NCBI RefSeq assembly: GCF_000226115.1
Contig: NC_016458.1
Location: 5,242,001 to 5,306,000, forward strand
Source of the DNA: Thermothielavioides terrestris NRRL 8126
Lineage: Eukaryota; Ascomycota; Sordariomycetes; Sordariales; Chaetomiaceae
DNA: 64,000 bases
Direction of reading: 5' to 3'
The position numbers were made by a program, and so were the translations under genes. Of the stretch, positions 43,575 through 54,519 are shown one piece after another. The notes beneath the pieces are model-generated. The model saw nothing but the letters and a program-made list of their open reading frames with translations, searched no databases and was not told the origin of the DNA. Numbering within the stretch: position 1 is the stretch's first letter; each line of letters begins with the position of its first letter.

Positions 43575-45893
43575 CTACTTCGGCTCCAGCGCATCCAACT
43601 TCACCCCGAGCCCGCCGCAAACCTCGTTATGGCCCTCCCCGAGCGGCACCTGCTTCCCGCCCCACTGCAGCAGTCTCATGGTCGGGTTATCCGCATCGAC
43701 TGCCTCCCAGCGCCCGACCCTCTGCAGCTCGCGCAGCGTGCCGTCGTAGCCGCGCGCGCGCAGCCAGCCCGGCGCCGGGTTCGGGTCCCCCGTGCGCGCA
43801 AACGCCGCCCAGTAGTCCACCACCAGCTGCATGAAGGGGACGTCGAGGCCGTCGCGGTCGGGCGCGCCAGCGCGCGCCTCCGTCGCGAACACCACCATCT
43901 GCTCGCCCGCGTGGCACTTGAAGTACTCGGCGTCCGGGTCGCCGTGCGGGCCCGCCGCCGCCGCCGTCGCCGCCGCCGCGGTGGCCGGGGGGTCGCACCA
44001 CGGCTGCGTGTACCCGCGCGGCGAGTACGTGCGGTTGAACTGGAAGTAGTACGTCGCCGCGAACGCGCGGTGCTTGGCCGCCGAGTAGGCCAGCGCGAGG
44101 TCGTAGCACACGAAGAGCCAGTCGGTCGCGAAGCGGATCGTGGCGTTGAAGATCTCATCCGGCGTCGCCGTGCCGTCGAAGAGCGCCGCCGGCAGGCCCG
44201 GGAACGGCTCCGCCGCCGTGAACTTGTCGAGGCCGAACAGGGAGGACAGGCCGGGCGGCGCGCCGAAGGCTTGCTGCGCCACCGCGTCCAGGTAGCTCGT
44301 GAAGGTGGCGTTGGCCGGCGGCGGGTAGGCGCCCGCGCTGAGGAAGACGCCCACTTCGTCGCGGTTGATGCCGGCCAGCACGGGCACGGCCGTGGCGAGG
44401 CTGGCCGAGGTCGAGTTGACGATGAGTTCGTGGGTAGGCACGTAGACGCCATCCATCACGATGGCGCTGCGAGAGAGAGGGATCAGCGATTTTTACGTTG
44501 GGTATACAGGGGTGCTTGAAGGGAAGTCAGGATCTGTGGAAACATACTTTGCATTGGCAGGCAGGCTGACAAGCTCGAAGCCGCTCAGTTTGCTGAGACA
44601 GGCAATCTGGTCGGCGCTGGTAGTCTCGTTCCCACAGCCGGCTGCGCTCAAGACTTTCGTCGTCGTGGAGTTGTAGTTCTGCTCCGTGCTGGCGTAATAG
44701 GGAGTCGAGGTCAGCTTGCCGTTGCCAGGGTAGCCTTCGGGCGAGGACTGCATCGCGGCGCGGTGGAAAAGGCCCTTGGCCTTGGGGACTGCGAGCAAGA
44801 CGTGGGTGCTTCCGGCGCCGGCTGACTCGCCGAACACCATGACGTTGTCGGGATCGCCGCCGAAGTTCTTGATGTACTTGTTCAACCACTCGAGCGCCGT
44901 GACCATGTCCGAGATGCCGTAGTTGCCATTGTGTACGCCGTCGTTGAAATTCAAGAAGCCGATGGACCCCACGCGGTAGTTGATCGAGACCACCACTGCG
45001 TCGCCGCGAGAGGCCAGGTTGGTGCCGTCCGTGTTGGGGTTCTTGCCCGAGCCGGATGTCCAGCCGCCGCCGTACAGATAGAGCATGACAGGCTTCAGCT
45101 TGGATTTATCGTCGCCAGCGCGCGGAAGATACGGAGTCCAAATGTTGGCGAAGAGGCAATCCTCACTGCTGCCGCTGGTGACCTCTCCGATCGGCTGCGA
45201 GCAGTCCGCTCCGGCGACGGTGGCGTTGACGTCTCCGGGCTCCTCGAAGCTGGCGACTTGCGAGTAGGTGAACCGCGCCGGCGTCTGAGCATACCGGACG
45301 CCCCTGAACTTCCACACATGGTAGTCGCGGTAGCCCGTCAGCACCTTGTTGCCCACAACCTGCTGCACCTGCCAGTGTGCCGAGTTGTTGTCGGAGCTGC
45401 TCGAAGAGAGCGGCGCGCTCTGGGTGCAGAGGGTCGGCAGCTTCTTCGCGCAGTCAACCTGGTGGGTTCGCCCATCCGACCCGATTGCCCGGCACGCAGC
45501 GTCGCACGACTTGGCCTTGGAGATCCAGTAGAGTTGATCCTTCCTCGCGATGCCCAGGTATTCTTGGTACGCCAGCGAGTTGCGTAACGCGGCATTGAAG
45601 TCGGCTGTCTCCGGGCTCCACGGCGCCTCATTGAGAAGCTTGCAGGACGCGTAGCCAGCGTCAAACGCGCCCGGATGGCTGATGAGGATGGCACCAGAGC
45701 CGTTGTTCTCGGCTCCTGATGTTCGAGTTACTTGGCTGTGTCAGTGAGCGCGGAAGCGCCAGGAGGGCGTACCATCGAGATCGTTTCGAGTCAAAATCGA
45801 CAGGCCGCCTCCGACATAAAACCCTTCTGCCACGGCCGAGATAAACACCAAAGCCGCGGCGGCAAGCGCCGGAAGCCGTCTCGAGAGGCGCAT
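43575..45893 (-). CDS. Secreted type-B carboxylesterase/lipase
   Basis: Three exons on the minus strand, 45893-45773, 45715-44548 and 44466-43575, giving 726 residues. The protein hydrolyses carboxylic esters outside the cell. A signal peptide (MRLSRRLPALAAAALVFISA) opens the ORF. Alpha/beta-hydrolase marks of the type-B family are EDCLFANIWTP, the oxyanion-hole loop LYGGGWTSG, nucleophile FGESAGAGST with Ser near residue 336, acidic residue in GINRDEVGVF, and catalytic His in GEGHNEV. An N-terminal extension of about 130 residues with Cys pairs (KSCDAACRAIG, DCAKKLPTLC) precedes the catalytic domain, as in some fungal secreted members. A low-complexity Ala run (TAAAATAAAA) sits near the C-terminus. 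The stop is only 216 bases from the transposon island. Confidence 0.92.
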
Positions 45894-46720
45894 CCTTTCG
45901 TTAGGCGTCGCCGCTCGAGGAAGAGGCCAGTGGCGGGGATGTAGGTCAAACAAGACCGCACACCCAGGACCTTGCACCGTTTATATTTGTGCCGAAGTTT
46001 CTTAGCCCTGGTTCCCGAAGATGCCGACATTGCCAGGCATGGCACGCGAACTGTGTACTAGCGTCTATTCGCCATATTAGCCGGGCTCACTTCCGCGGGA
46101 CCATCCCTGGCGGCGTGCCGTGAGTCTCTGTAGTCGCATCCTACCGAGTTGCTTGTCTACGCGCCATTGTCACCCTGGCACGTTGCAGGGGTCTTTAGCT
46201 CGAGCTTGAGTGCCTGGTATGGGGCAAGATCAAGTTCAGATGACTGCGTCAAGGGAAACGAGTTGGTTCAGCATCGTCTTGCCCGATGAACGCTTCACCT
46301 CGCAACCCTGTCCTTCGCGGGACGCGGGCCCCGTATCCGGGAAGCCAGGTTGAGTTCAAGCACTTAGACCATTTTGAGCATCACGTCCAGAGGGTCCATG
46401 GAGTGAGGCTCCGAGCCTGAGTGCCTTCTATTTATACGTCTACGTTGTAGCATGCGATTGATGAATGACTTCTTCCCGCTCCATTGACAGCAGTACCGTT
46501 AGGCCTTCGAGCGCAAGTCGTCTGTGATGTTCTGGAAGGAGCGAGGGAGCAAGGGCGTGCTTCGTGTTTCAACAAACGACACCGTCTAACTATCGAGCTA
46601 TCGTTCTCAATCCATCAACAATTACATAGACAACAACATCTTTCCAGAGTAAGCAGCCGCCAACCATACACCTAGGACAGACGTTGGATTCGTCCCAAGT
46701 CTTTCGCCTGCCATCTCTCG
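45894..46720. other. Intergenic region, no gene seen
   Basis: Upstream region of the carboxylesterase gene and downstream of the next gene, also on the minus strand. Apart from the TATA-like element I see no gene, repeat or RNA. Confidence 0.55.
45978..45987 (-). promoter_or_regulatory. TATA-like element of the carboxylesterase gene
   Basis: On the minus strand AAATATAAAC lies about 85-95 bases upstream of the start codon. Only sequence and spacing support it. Confidence 0.35.
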
Positions 46721-47343
46721 TTATTCCCACAGCCCCTCAATCATCTTCAATATATCATCGTTTCGATTCCGTTCTTCAATCGAATCATCGGAATCGTAGG
46801 CGTCAACCGGGTCTACCGCCCAGTAATGGCTGCGGGCTGGGCCGTGTGAGTCACACCAATCTTCATCGAAATCGCAGAAACTCACATACCTCCGAAGCGA
46901 TATTGAAAATTCGATGCCTCGCTGGTATCCACAATGCACTCGGATGGAATGCGGTGCAGGAACAGCAACTCGTGGGCGGGATGTGGGTTCTTGATTCCCA
47001 GCTTGGCAATCAGCACCCCCATATCCAGGATGTCGGTACCGATTGGCAACCGTGCCGTGTCGATTTCGTGGATGTAGGCCGGGGGGTCGCGTTGCGCGGC
47101 CCAGTTACGTGCGTGATGCGGGTCGCTGAACACAGACAAGAAACAGCTTGGTTGAGAACACCACCAGTTGACATGTTTTTGGACTGCTTCCTTCAGCTCG
47201 TCCTCGTTGTTGAACACGCGAGACTGGTCTGCTGCGACGAGATCTCCTTGGTGCCATCGAGATTGGGAAAGGCGGTGCGTCACCCTCCAAAGCCTTGCTG
47301 GAAGGTAACGCTTGTATTCGTCAAGGGTGAAAGGCTTCGCCAT
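46721..47343 (-). CDS. Small fungal-specific protein, possibly DUF7587-like
   Basis: Two exons on the minus strand, 47343-46890 and 46836-46721, encode 189 residues. The intron uses GTATGT and GGCCCAG; the nearer CCGCAG acceptor would break the frame, so I chose the one that yields FGARSHYWAVDP. Recognisable segments are LWRVTHRLSQSRW, PSCFLSVFSDPHHARNWA, YIHEIDTARLPIGTDILDMG and HELLFLHRIPSECIV. This series resembles a fungal domain of unknown function that I remember as DUF7587; the label is tentative. The C-terminus is acidic (DAYDSDDSIEE). No signal peptide or membrane segment. Function unknown. Confidence 0.72.
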
Positions 47344-50300
47344 TTGTCCACAGCGTTACAAGTTGAGCCGCTACAGACACCTTTGGGGGAAGCGGAGAAC
47401 TCGAGCATGAAGGCAGAGCTCTGACAATTTAACAACTACGGGGTTGGGCAGCAGTCTGAACAACGACCTGAGACGTGCATTGTTGGGCAGCAAGAGCTTG
47501 CGAGCGTTGCAGCTTGCTGTCGTTGTGTAACCGGGGACCATTCAATCAGAACATCGGAGGCTTACAGGATGTTGGCCAGACTTTGCGTGGGCGCAGCCTT
47601 GCGTATCACTCTGCACAGTCCAAGGCTGTCTCATGAGCGGCAGGCGAACTGCCCTGCTTAAGGTCCGTCCTCCGGCCCTCTACACTACCTAGTCTTAATC
47701 CGCAATCTGCAAGCACTAGTGAGCCAGTGATATACGCATGGCTAATATGTCAAAGGAGCAGTTTCGGCCTAGCGAATAACTGGGCCGCTAAGCGAACTAA
47801 GGACAGTGAGTGATATAGGAAGTGTAGAGGTTGAACGGAAGACATGGGGCTCATGCGAGCTGTCACATGCAGATCAGATTGCAAGCCGCGAACTTTCGAG
47901 TTGATTGGGGGCCGAGCCCACACCGGTGCCGCTGCCCTGCCAAATTCGACGCCCAGAAGGCCAGAAACAGCAACTTCGCCTGGTCTCTCTCTGCCAAGAC
48001 TGCGAACAACTCAAATCTATCCAACTCAACTCAATCAACTTCAACGCAATTCAACGCAATTCGGCCTTGTTGGCAATCAAATATAGCCCTGGATTTGAGT
48101 TGATTGAGTTGTCTATTTGCCAAGACCGTATACCTCGCCAAGATGCCTCCCAGCCATGCATCCAGCCACCACAGCCACTGCCAACCGCCCTGTAATTTCC
48201 CATCTTCTGGGCTTGGCATTGCAAACGGAGCCAGTCATGAAGACGCATCGCATTACGACGAGTTTAACCGAGCCAACCGACTGCCCTAGCAAGTGCCACA
48301 GGCGATCTGGACATGGCGTACGCGGTCCGGGCAGGGCGTAGGCGATTATATCAGCAACTTGCTTAGTCAGAAAGAATTAAAACTAGCCACTCTCGATATC
48401 ATTGCGTTTTTTGAGCGATTTAGCCATTGCGAGTGCCATCGAAAGTCAAAGAGTCAGAGAGCTAGGCAGGGCATACCACAGTAATGCGGGCGGTATACTG
48501 CAGAGTAGAAAAAGGAGGGGAGGTGGGGGGCGGCAGTCAGGGTTAGGGATATATATGGCGATTTGCAATTATTTGCGTCGATTTGACAAATTACAAACCA
48601 ACTCAAATATCACCACTATGCACACAATTCAATCCAAATGGAGCCATATATTTGAGTCGTTTGAGTTGTTCGGAGTCTTGCTCTCTGCTTGCCTTTATTC
48701 CAACCTGGAAGCGGAAGTCGAAAACCCAGAACCTCAGCTGCCGATGGTGAAAGCCCACCACAGAATGCGCATGAATCACAGAACGCACGATTTACAGCGG
48801 TTTGGAAGAGGCTGCCAACCTCCACAGGTTCCAACACGAGGGGGCAAGTTGCACTGCACTCCTTCCATCTCACGTAGTCGATGTCAACCTGAGAGCATGA
48901 AGGGATGCTCTGAGAGCAGGGATGCAGTTGCACAGTTGACGCGCTGCAGGCTGCACGCAGATTCCAGGCGCGTTTCGAAGGCAAAGCGTGACGATAAGTC
49001 GAGGGTCGAATCCTCTTTTGTATGTACCTCTTCCATGGGTTCTTTTCTGGAAGCTGATAGCCCTACGATAGAGCCCCTGGCTCGGTGGCTTGGAGTCGCA
49101 CCGGCGCTAATGAGCTGCTGCCAAGCCGACTTCCCTTGATCCGGGCCTCGGGCGCTAGCAGGGCCCCTGGACGACATGCCGAGATGGCGCGCCAAGGGCT
49201 GAGTTCCAACTTCCACGCCACGTTCTCCTTCCGCCCAGGAGATGCGCAACCACGCGACGCTGACACACGAGCTGCATGGCTTTTTATGTTGATGTCGGCG
49301 AGGCCGGGGATCGTGGATGCAGCCGCCTCGAAGCTCCGGAACGGAAAATTATACTATATCCTTACTTCTCCGTCACCTCTTTGCATGAATGCGACAAACC
49401 GTCTTGCGTCAGAAATTTCGGGGCGGACCGTCGATCCCAGCGGAGATTTCATCATCGCAGGCGGAGCCGCCAAGCCTCCTCTGTCCGTCATCGCGATAAT
49501 CCCAAGACACACCGCATCGCATCTGACTCGCCTGGTGCTCCCGTCGGCCCTTATTATCTGCATATCGGCATGCTGGCACCAACAAACGCTTAGCGAACGG
49601 GCCCACGGGCGGGCGGAGTATTAGCCTAAAGCGATGACTGTTGTTGGCCGTCCTTCTCGCCGCTTTCTCGATGCTGCAAAGCCTTGAACTTGGCGGCGTT
49701 TTTAACTTACATCTCCGTACTCTGTGCGTTATGTAAATGTGATACTCCGAAGTGCTATGATATCGGAGTAGCCTTGTGCAGAATGGACGGTGGACAGTGG
49801 ACACAGAAGTTGTAACCAGCCAAGGAGAGATGGGGTCTTGCTTTCCAGGCCGGCCCACCCCTTCCAGCCGAGCCCTCCCCCTTGTCGCGCAAAAATCACA
49901 CCCTGTGTGGTCTGGGCCTTTTCTTGCTGCCCAGGTTCAAGAACCAATCGACGTCAGGAGCTCTCGGCGAGTGTCCGGCACGTGGCAAGGTTATATCAGC
50001 CTCGATATCCCGAGAGGAAGTCTCCGGATGTACGTAAAGGGAAGCGATGCCCGTCAGCCTTTTCCATATTTTTTGACCCCATCATCCTTTCTCGGCTTCC
50101 GCCCCCAGTACCGCACCCAGCTCAAACCACAAGAACCACGCGCGGCTACAAAGTCCGAGGCACAGCAGACGGCGATTAATGTCTTGTCTCGTTCGCGGTT
50201 GATCATCTAATCTGCCTGTTCCGCGCGAGCCCACTATCTCCTTGGCTACGCTATCAACGTTCATTACTCGCCACCATCATGTCGAGATAGCAGACACGCA

Positions 50301-50393
50301 AGATCACTCCATCGCTCGAAACTCGCGACGCAAGCTACCCACGCGCCAACCTACCTTGACGCCGTAGGTACGGTGACTAGACCCAAAACAACC
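47344..50393. other. Long intergenic region with a diverged inverted repeat
   Basis: About 3 kb without a gene I can support. The open frames overlap on both strands and show no domain motif. Between 47993 and 48681 several AACTCAA/TTGAGTT motifs form inverted repeats, listed separately. The last few hundred bases would contain the promoter of the zinc-ribbon gene. Confidence 0.5.
47993..48681. repeat. Inverted-repeat-bounded segment, possible decayed element
   Basis: GCCAAGACTGCGAACAACTC at 47993-48012 is mirrored with a few changes by GAGTTGTTCGGAGTCTTGC at 48663-48681. Internal copies of the ACTCAA motif form further small palindromes (for example 48017-48045 against 48090-48113). The 690-base spacing would fit a small non-autonomous transposon. 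No target duplication was found. Confidence 0.4.
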
Positions 50394-50895
50394 ATGGGCC
50401 AAAAACAGTCCTCCATGCAGGTTCGCAACCCACCACCCCCCTCGTCCTCTTGCTCCAACCCCCGCTCCTCCCTCCCCCCCCCATCTGCTGCTAACACACG
50501 CCAACCGCCCACCAACAACAACGAAACAGACGACATTCTTCTGCCCCAACACGGGGCAAGAGCTGGCCGACCCGCTGGGCCTGTGCCCGCACTGCCAGGC
50601 GTGCCACGACATCCTGTGGCAGACGGTCCTGGTGTGCCCCAACACGGGCTACCGCATCGATACCGCCGGCAGCGGCGGGGATGGGGTGGTGGCCAAGCAC
50701 CGCGAGTGCCCGTCGTGCTTCCAGCCGCACCAGCCGCACACCAAGCGCGTGTACGTGTGCCCCGTCACGGGCGCGCAGATCGCCCACCCGCGCGAGACGG
50801 GCGGCAAGTGCACCCGCTGCGCGCGCAGCCACGAGGACAACTCGACGCCCGTCGGCAGCAGGGAGGCCGTGCTGGCGAATGGGGGCAGGGATTGA
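50394..50895 (+). CDS. Small zinc-ribbon-like protein with N-terminal MGxxxS
   Basis: Two exons, 50394-50420 and 50530-50895, code 130 residues; the first exon encodes only MGQKQSSMQ. Three successive modules each pair a CP-x-TG turn with a later Cys pair: FFCPNTGQEL with LCPHCQACH, LVCPNTGYRI with ECPSCFQPH, and YVCPVTGAQI with CTRCARSH. Each looks like half or one zinc ribbon, so the protein probably binds two or three zinc ions. The N-terminus fits the N-myristoylation consensus (Gly2, Ser6), which would place it at membranes; this is inference. There is no signal peptide. I do not recognise the family. The start is supported by the ACC-ATG context and the in-frame GT-AG intron of 109 bases. 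Confidence 0.75.
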
Positions 50896-52392
50896 GGGTT
50901 GTTTGGTAGGTCCGGTCCGGTCCGGTCCGGCGGTTGAGGGGAGTCGGTGTAGGAGGGGCACCCGCGGGTTAGATTTGTGGAGGGGAGGTGCGGAGGGTGC
51001 GGAAGAGAGGAGGAGTTCGCATGAGGGAGGGAGGTAAAGGGGGATCGCGTTGGGATACAAGACTTTTGTGCTGGTTGGGAGATAGAGAGGAGGGGTTCGG
51101 ATCGTGCTTCGGCTTGGAGTTCCCGAGATACCCCAGAAGAGTAGGACTGAGGTCGGGAAGTTACCGCGGGTTTGGCCTTGGGGCGAGTGGCTTTTATATT
51201 GCGGTGGACACATCTCATCTCTCTTCTATTTGGGCAAGGGTTTGCGAGCGTTTGATACCACCTGGGATCTAATAGATTAGCGGAGCAAGGACTGGTAATG
51301 GGGACTTGATTTTGATTCCTTTGCTATGTTGCATGGGCACGCTTGGTCGAAGTGAAGGGGAACTGGCTGGGGATCTCAAGCTGCGATGGTGCAGAGCTAC
51401 ATCAGGCTGGCGAACACACTCTTTGGCAACCTCTTCTTGTGAGCCCCCTTCCCCCCTTTCCCTCTTTTTCCTTAGCTCGAGGATTCCTGCCACTTGGATC
51501 TGATCGAGCTGCCAAGCCACAACACTTGTTCAAGCCATTGGACCTGGAGATGCCGGTGCCGCCAAGCCTCTCATGAAGACAGTGAGCTGCCCTTCGCCGC
51601 GGTAACCGTTGAGAAGTCCAACGTGACAGTTGCATCTTTGATGTCACGTTCCACGCAGCTCATCAAGCTACATCGCGCCACAGCGGCGAGCGACACCTCA
51701 TGTTGTTGCAACCTACCTCACAAGGGTGACCCTTCGATGGCAGCGCAGCAGTGGCCTTCATGTATGGCCGACGGTCCAGACCATTGGAATTGGCCCAGAG
51801 TCGGCGGTTATACGACTCCCAATTTAGCCGGTTGACTGTCTTTGCTCACCAAAGCACAGAGCGCGCGGTTGACTTTGCAGGTCCCAGATTGTTTTCCGCG
51901 GGGTTTTTGTTTACCCACAAATTGCTTAAGCCTGGAGACAGCTGGGAAGCTCAATATTTCCTTCTATATTTATTTATCTAGTTCCTTAGCGTACCGGGTT
52001 CCCGTTTTCAGCACGCCGTGCTTGTGGCTCTGGTAACGTGCCAGAGGCCACGGACCTCGTACCAAGGTGAAGCTGACCATTGATAGATTGTCTTCCCGCC
52101 CATGACGGAATCAACACCCTCCATCCCCGGAACTCCAGTGCTTACCCTTGATTGACGTTCCATCGTCCGCTGCGATGTAGTCGGCAGTGAGCGGGCGGTT
52201 GGCGAGATCGCGAGCCGTTCCTGGCATGTACTAAAACCCGGTATCTACCCTCCAAGTTGGATATAGGCCTGCTCTCCGGCTCTGCGCCGCTTCTGGGGCA
52301 GTCACGACGCTGTGATTAGACTGGACACCTCATTTCTCGGCCGACCGCTACTTAACTGCGAGCCCTCGAGCAAGCCGATTCTAACCCTCGCC
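50896..52392. other. Intergenic region, no gene seen
   Basis: Downstream of the zinc-ribbon gene and upstream of the LysM gene. It holds a short GGTCC tandem (around 50910-50930) and otherwise nothing I can support as a gene or RNA. Confidence 0.55.
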
Positions 52393-53782
52393 ATGGTTGC
52401 CTCGTCGTTGGCCGGGAGCGTTCTGCTTCTGGCGCTGGGCTTCTCTCAGCAAGTTGCGGCGGCCTGCACCCGCACTATCACGGCTCGGCCGGGAGACACT
52501 TGCGCGTCTCTGGCTGCTGAGGCCGGGATCACGGTGACAGACTTCCTGAGGTCCAACCCCTCCGTCACCAGCTGCTCACAGCTTGTTGCTGGCGGAACAT
52601 ATTGCGTTCAAGGCACGGCAGACAGCGCACCGACCCCTAGTTCAACCTCCAGTTCCTCCAGTCCCGCATCTTCGCCCACGGGACTGGGGGTCAGCACGGA
52701 TGGTTCCTGCGGCAATGGCATCACCTGCGCCGGGTCGAGCTTTGGCCCCTGCTGCTCGCCTCACGGATATTGCGGCAGCACCGACGACTACTGTGGAACT
52801 GGCTGTCAACCCGAATTTGGCTCCTGTGGCAGCGGAGTGGGCGCCACCACACCGGCGGTAACGGTGACGGTCACAGTGACCGACACCACCATTACAGCTG
52901 TAACTCGCACTTCTCTGGTCTACCAGACGTCTACTCTTACCGACATCATCACGCGGACAAAGACCACCACCGCCGCCACGGCGACCGTCACGCTGACCAC
53001 CATCAAGACATCGACCAGCACGCGCACGGTGGACCTGACATCCTTCTCCATCAACACCATCACCAGTATCGTCACTTCCACTCGCGTGGTCACTTCTAAC
53101 GGATGCGGCACGCCCACAACCCCTATCACAACCACAACCACGCAGGTACAGCCCGGAAACCCGTCTCCTACGCTGCCTGGCACTCCCAGAAACTGTGAGT
53201 AATTTGTTTCCCTCGAGATAGACAACTTGACTCGAGGCCCAAGGGGTTCTACCTAGCACGAGGAGGTGAAAAACGTGCTGGAGCATAGAAAAACGCCCGA
53301 GGGCCAACTAAAGCAGCTGTCGCTCAAATGGGCAGCACCAATATGGCCACTGATTTTCAACTTTCCTCGTCTGTCCCTATTTGCATCTACGTCAGATCGA
53401 CACAGAAGCTAACACTCGGATTGTCCTGCCCGTCAGGCAAGGATTTTGATCTCATCCAGCGCGGTGACACATGCCGGAGCATTGCCATACGCAACGGCCT
53501 CTCTCTCCTGGAATTGTATGCTTCTCCTTTTCCTCCTTCCCGTTTTGCCTGGCCAGATGCCCTCAGTGTCCGGGCAACAAACATTTGCCCCCACGAGGTG
53601 TATGTACCCCTTTGCGGAGTCAAGATGCTGACAAGCGAGACAGCTATTCACTCAACCCGTCGGTGAGCGCAGACACCATCGTCCTGTGCACGGGAGACCT
53701 GCCCGACCTGGTACTAAGTGGCCTGTGCCAGATTTCGTGCGACGCCCTGTGGCCGGGCTACTACGTGTGCGTGGGGAGATGA
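52393..53782 (+). CDS. Secreted LysM-CBM18-LysM chitin-binding protein
   Basis: Three exons, 52393-53194, 53437-53515 and 53644-53782, code 339 residues. The start is MVASSLAGSVLLLALG, a clear signal peptide; an in-frame ATG 27 codons upstream would bury it. LysM domain 1 lies around residues 28-72 (ITARPGDTCASLAAEAGI to GGTYCV). A CBM18 hevein-like domain follows around 100-143 with the Cys pattern CGNGITC, CCSPHGYCG and YCGTGCQ. A Thr/Ser/Val-rich, probably O-glycosylated linker spans 150-265. LysM domain 2 is split over exons 2 and 3 (FDLIQRGDTCRSIAIRNGL to LWPGYYVCVG). LysM and CBM18 bind chitin or N-acetylglucosamine oligomers; secreted fungal proteins of this type protect hyphae from chitinases or mask chitin. 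Which role applies here is unknown. Confidence 0.9.
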
Positions 53783-54519
53783 GGAGGGCGCGTCGGGCCC
53801 GACGTGGAAGGTTGGGGATGGATAATGGAGCGGCCGAGGTATTGAGTTTAGTTCATAGTAGTAATTCGAGTATGATCGATCAGCATCGCACGGGTCCCCA
53901 AAATCCTGGTTGGCACGGGGACCGGAATCTCGGGACACACGAAGTTACTGTTGCCGGGTAGCGGCATCAAGGAGAGCAGGGAAACGAAGGAACTCCATGT
54001 ACCAGATCCCAGCCATGGCGCCAGCCGTGGCGGCAAGCTTGTGTCCACTGCAAAGCTCGTGACAATACCTCCGTACATAGGCCCACTCGAGCACCATGCT
54101 ATGGTCACATCATCTGCCATGTTGTGGCCCAGCGAAGCAAAAGATCTCCTCAGTCGCCCGCCTGCCCACCACTCTGGACAGGATTCCTCCAAAGGAAAGA
54201 GAAAGAAAGATGATGGATGACGGAACAAGGAGAAACGGGGTTGGCTAAAAGGGAGAAATAATCAAAGAGGTGATGCCAAGGTGCTGGATCAACAGATCCA
54301 TGTATACAAGTCAATCGAATATGTACGACCTACTGCTGCACGCCAGGCTATGGAAACCGGTAAACTCCTACCCAGCCATCCTCGCCGACCATTTCGTGCC
54401 ATGTCGTTTCACAACATTTCCTCATTTCTTTGCCAATACCCTCTCCGTCTTCCCGCATGTGCCACCCCAGCAAGGGATGTCAACCATCAACGCTTCCGTC
54501 CTTCAACATGCATTGGTGC
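53783..54519. other. Convergent intergenic region
   Basis: Space between the LysM gene (plus) and the P450 gene (minus), holding both 3' ends. I see no gene. Confidence 0.6.

Noticed and set aside
43527..44519. 330-codon plus-strand ORF opposite the carboxylesterase
   Set aside because: Arg-rich antisense shadow of a GC-rich exon carrying clear esterase motifs on the other strand.
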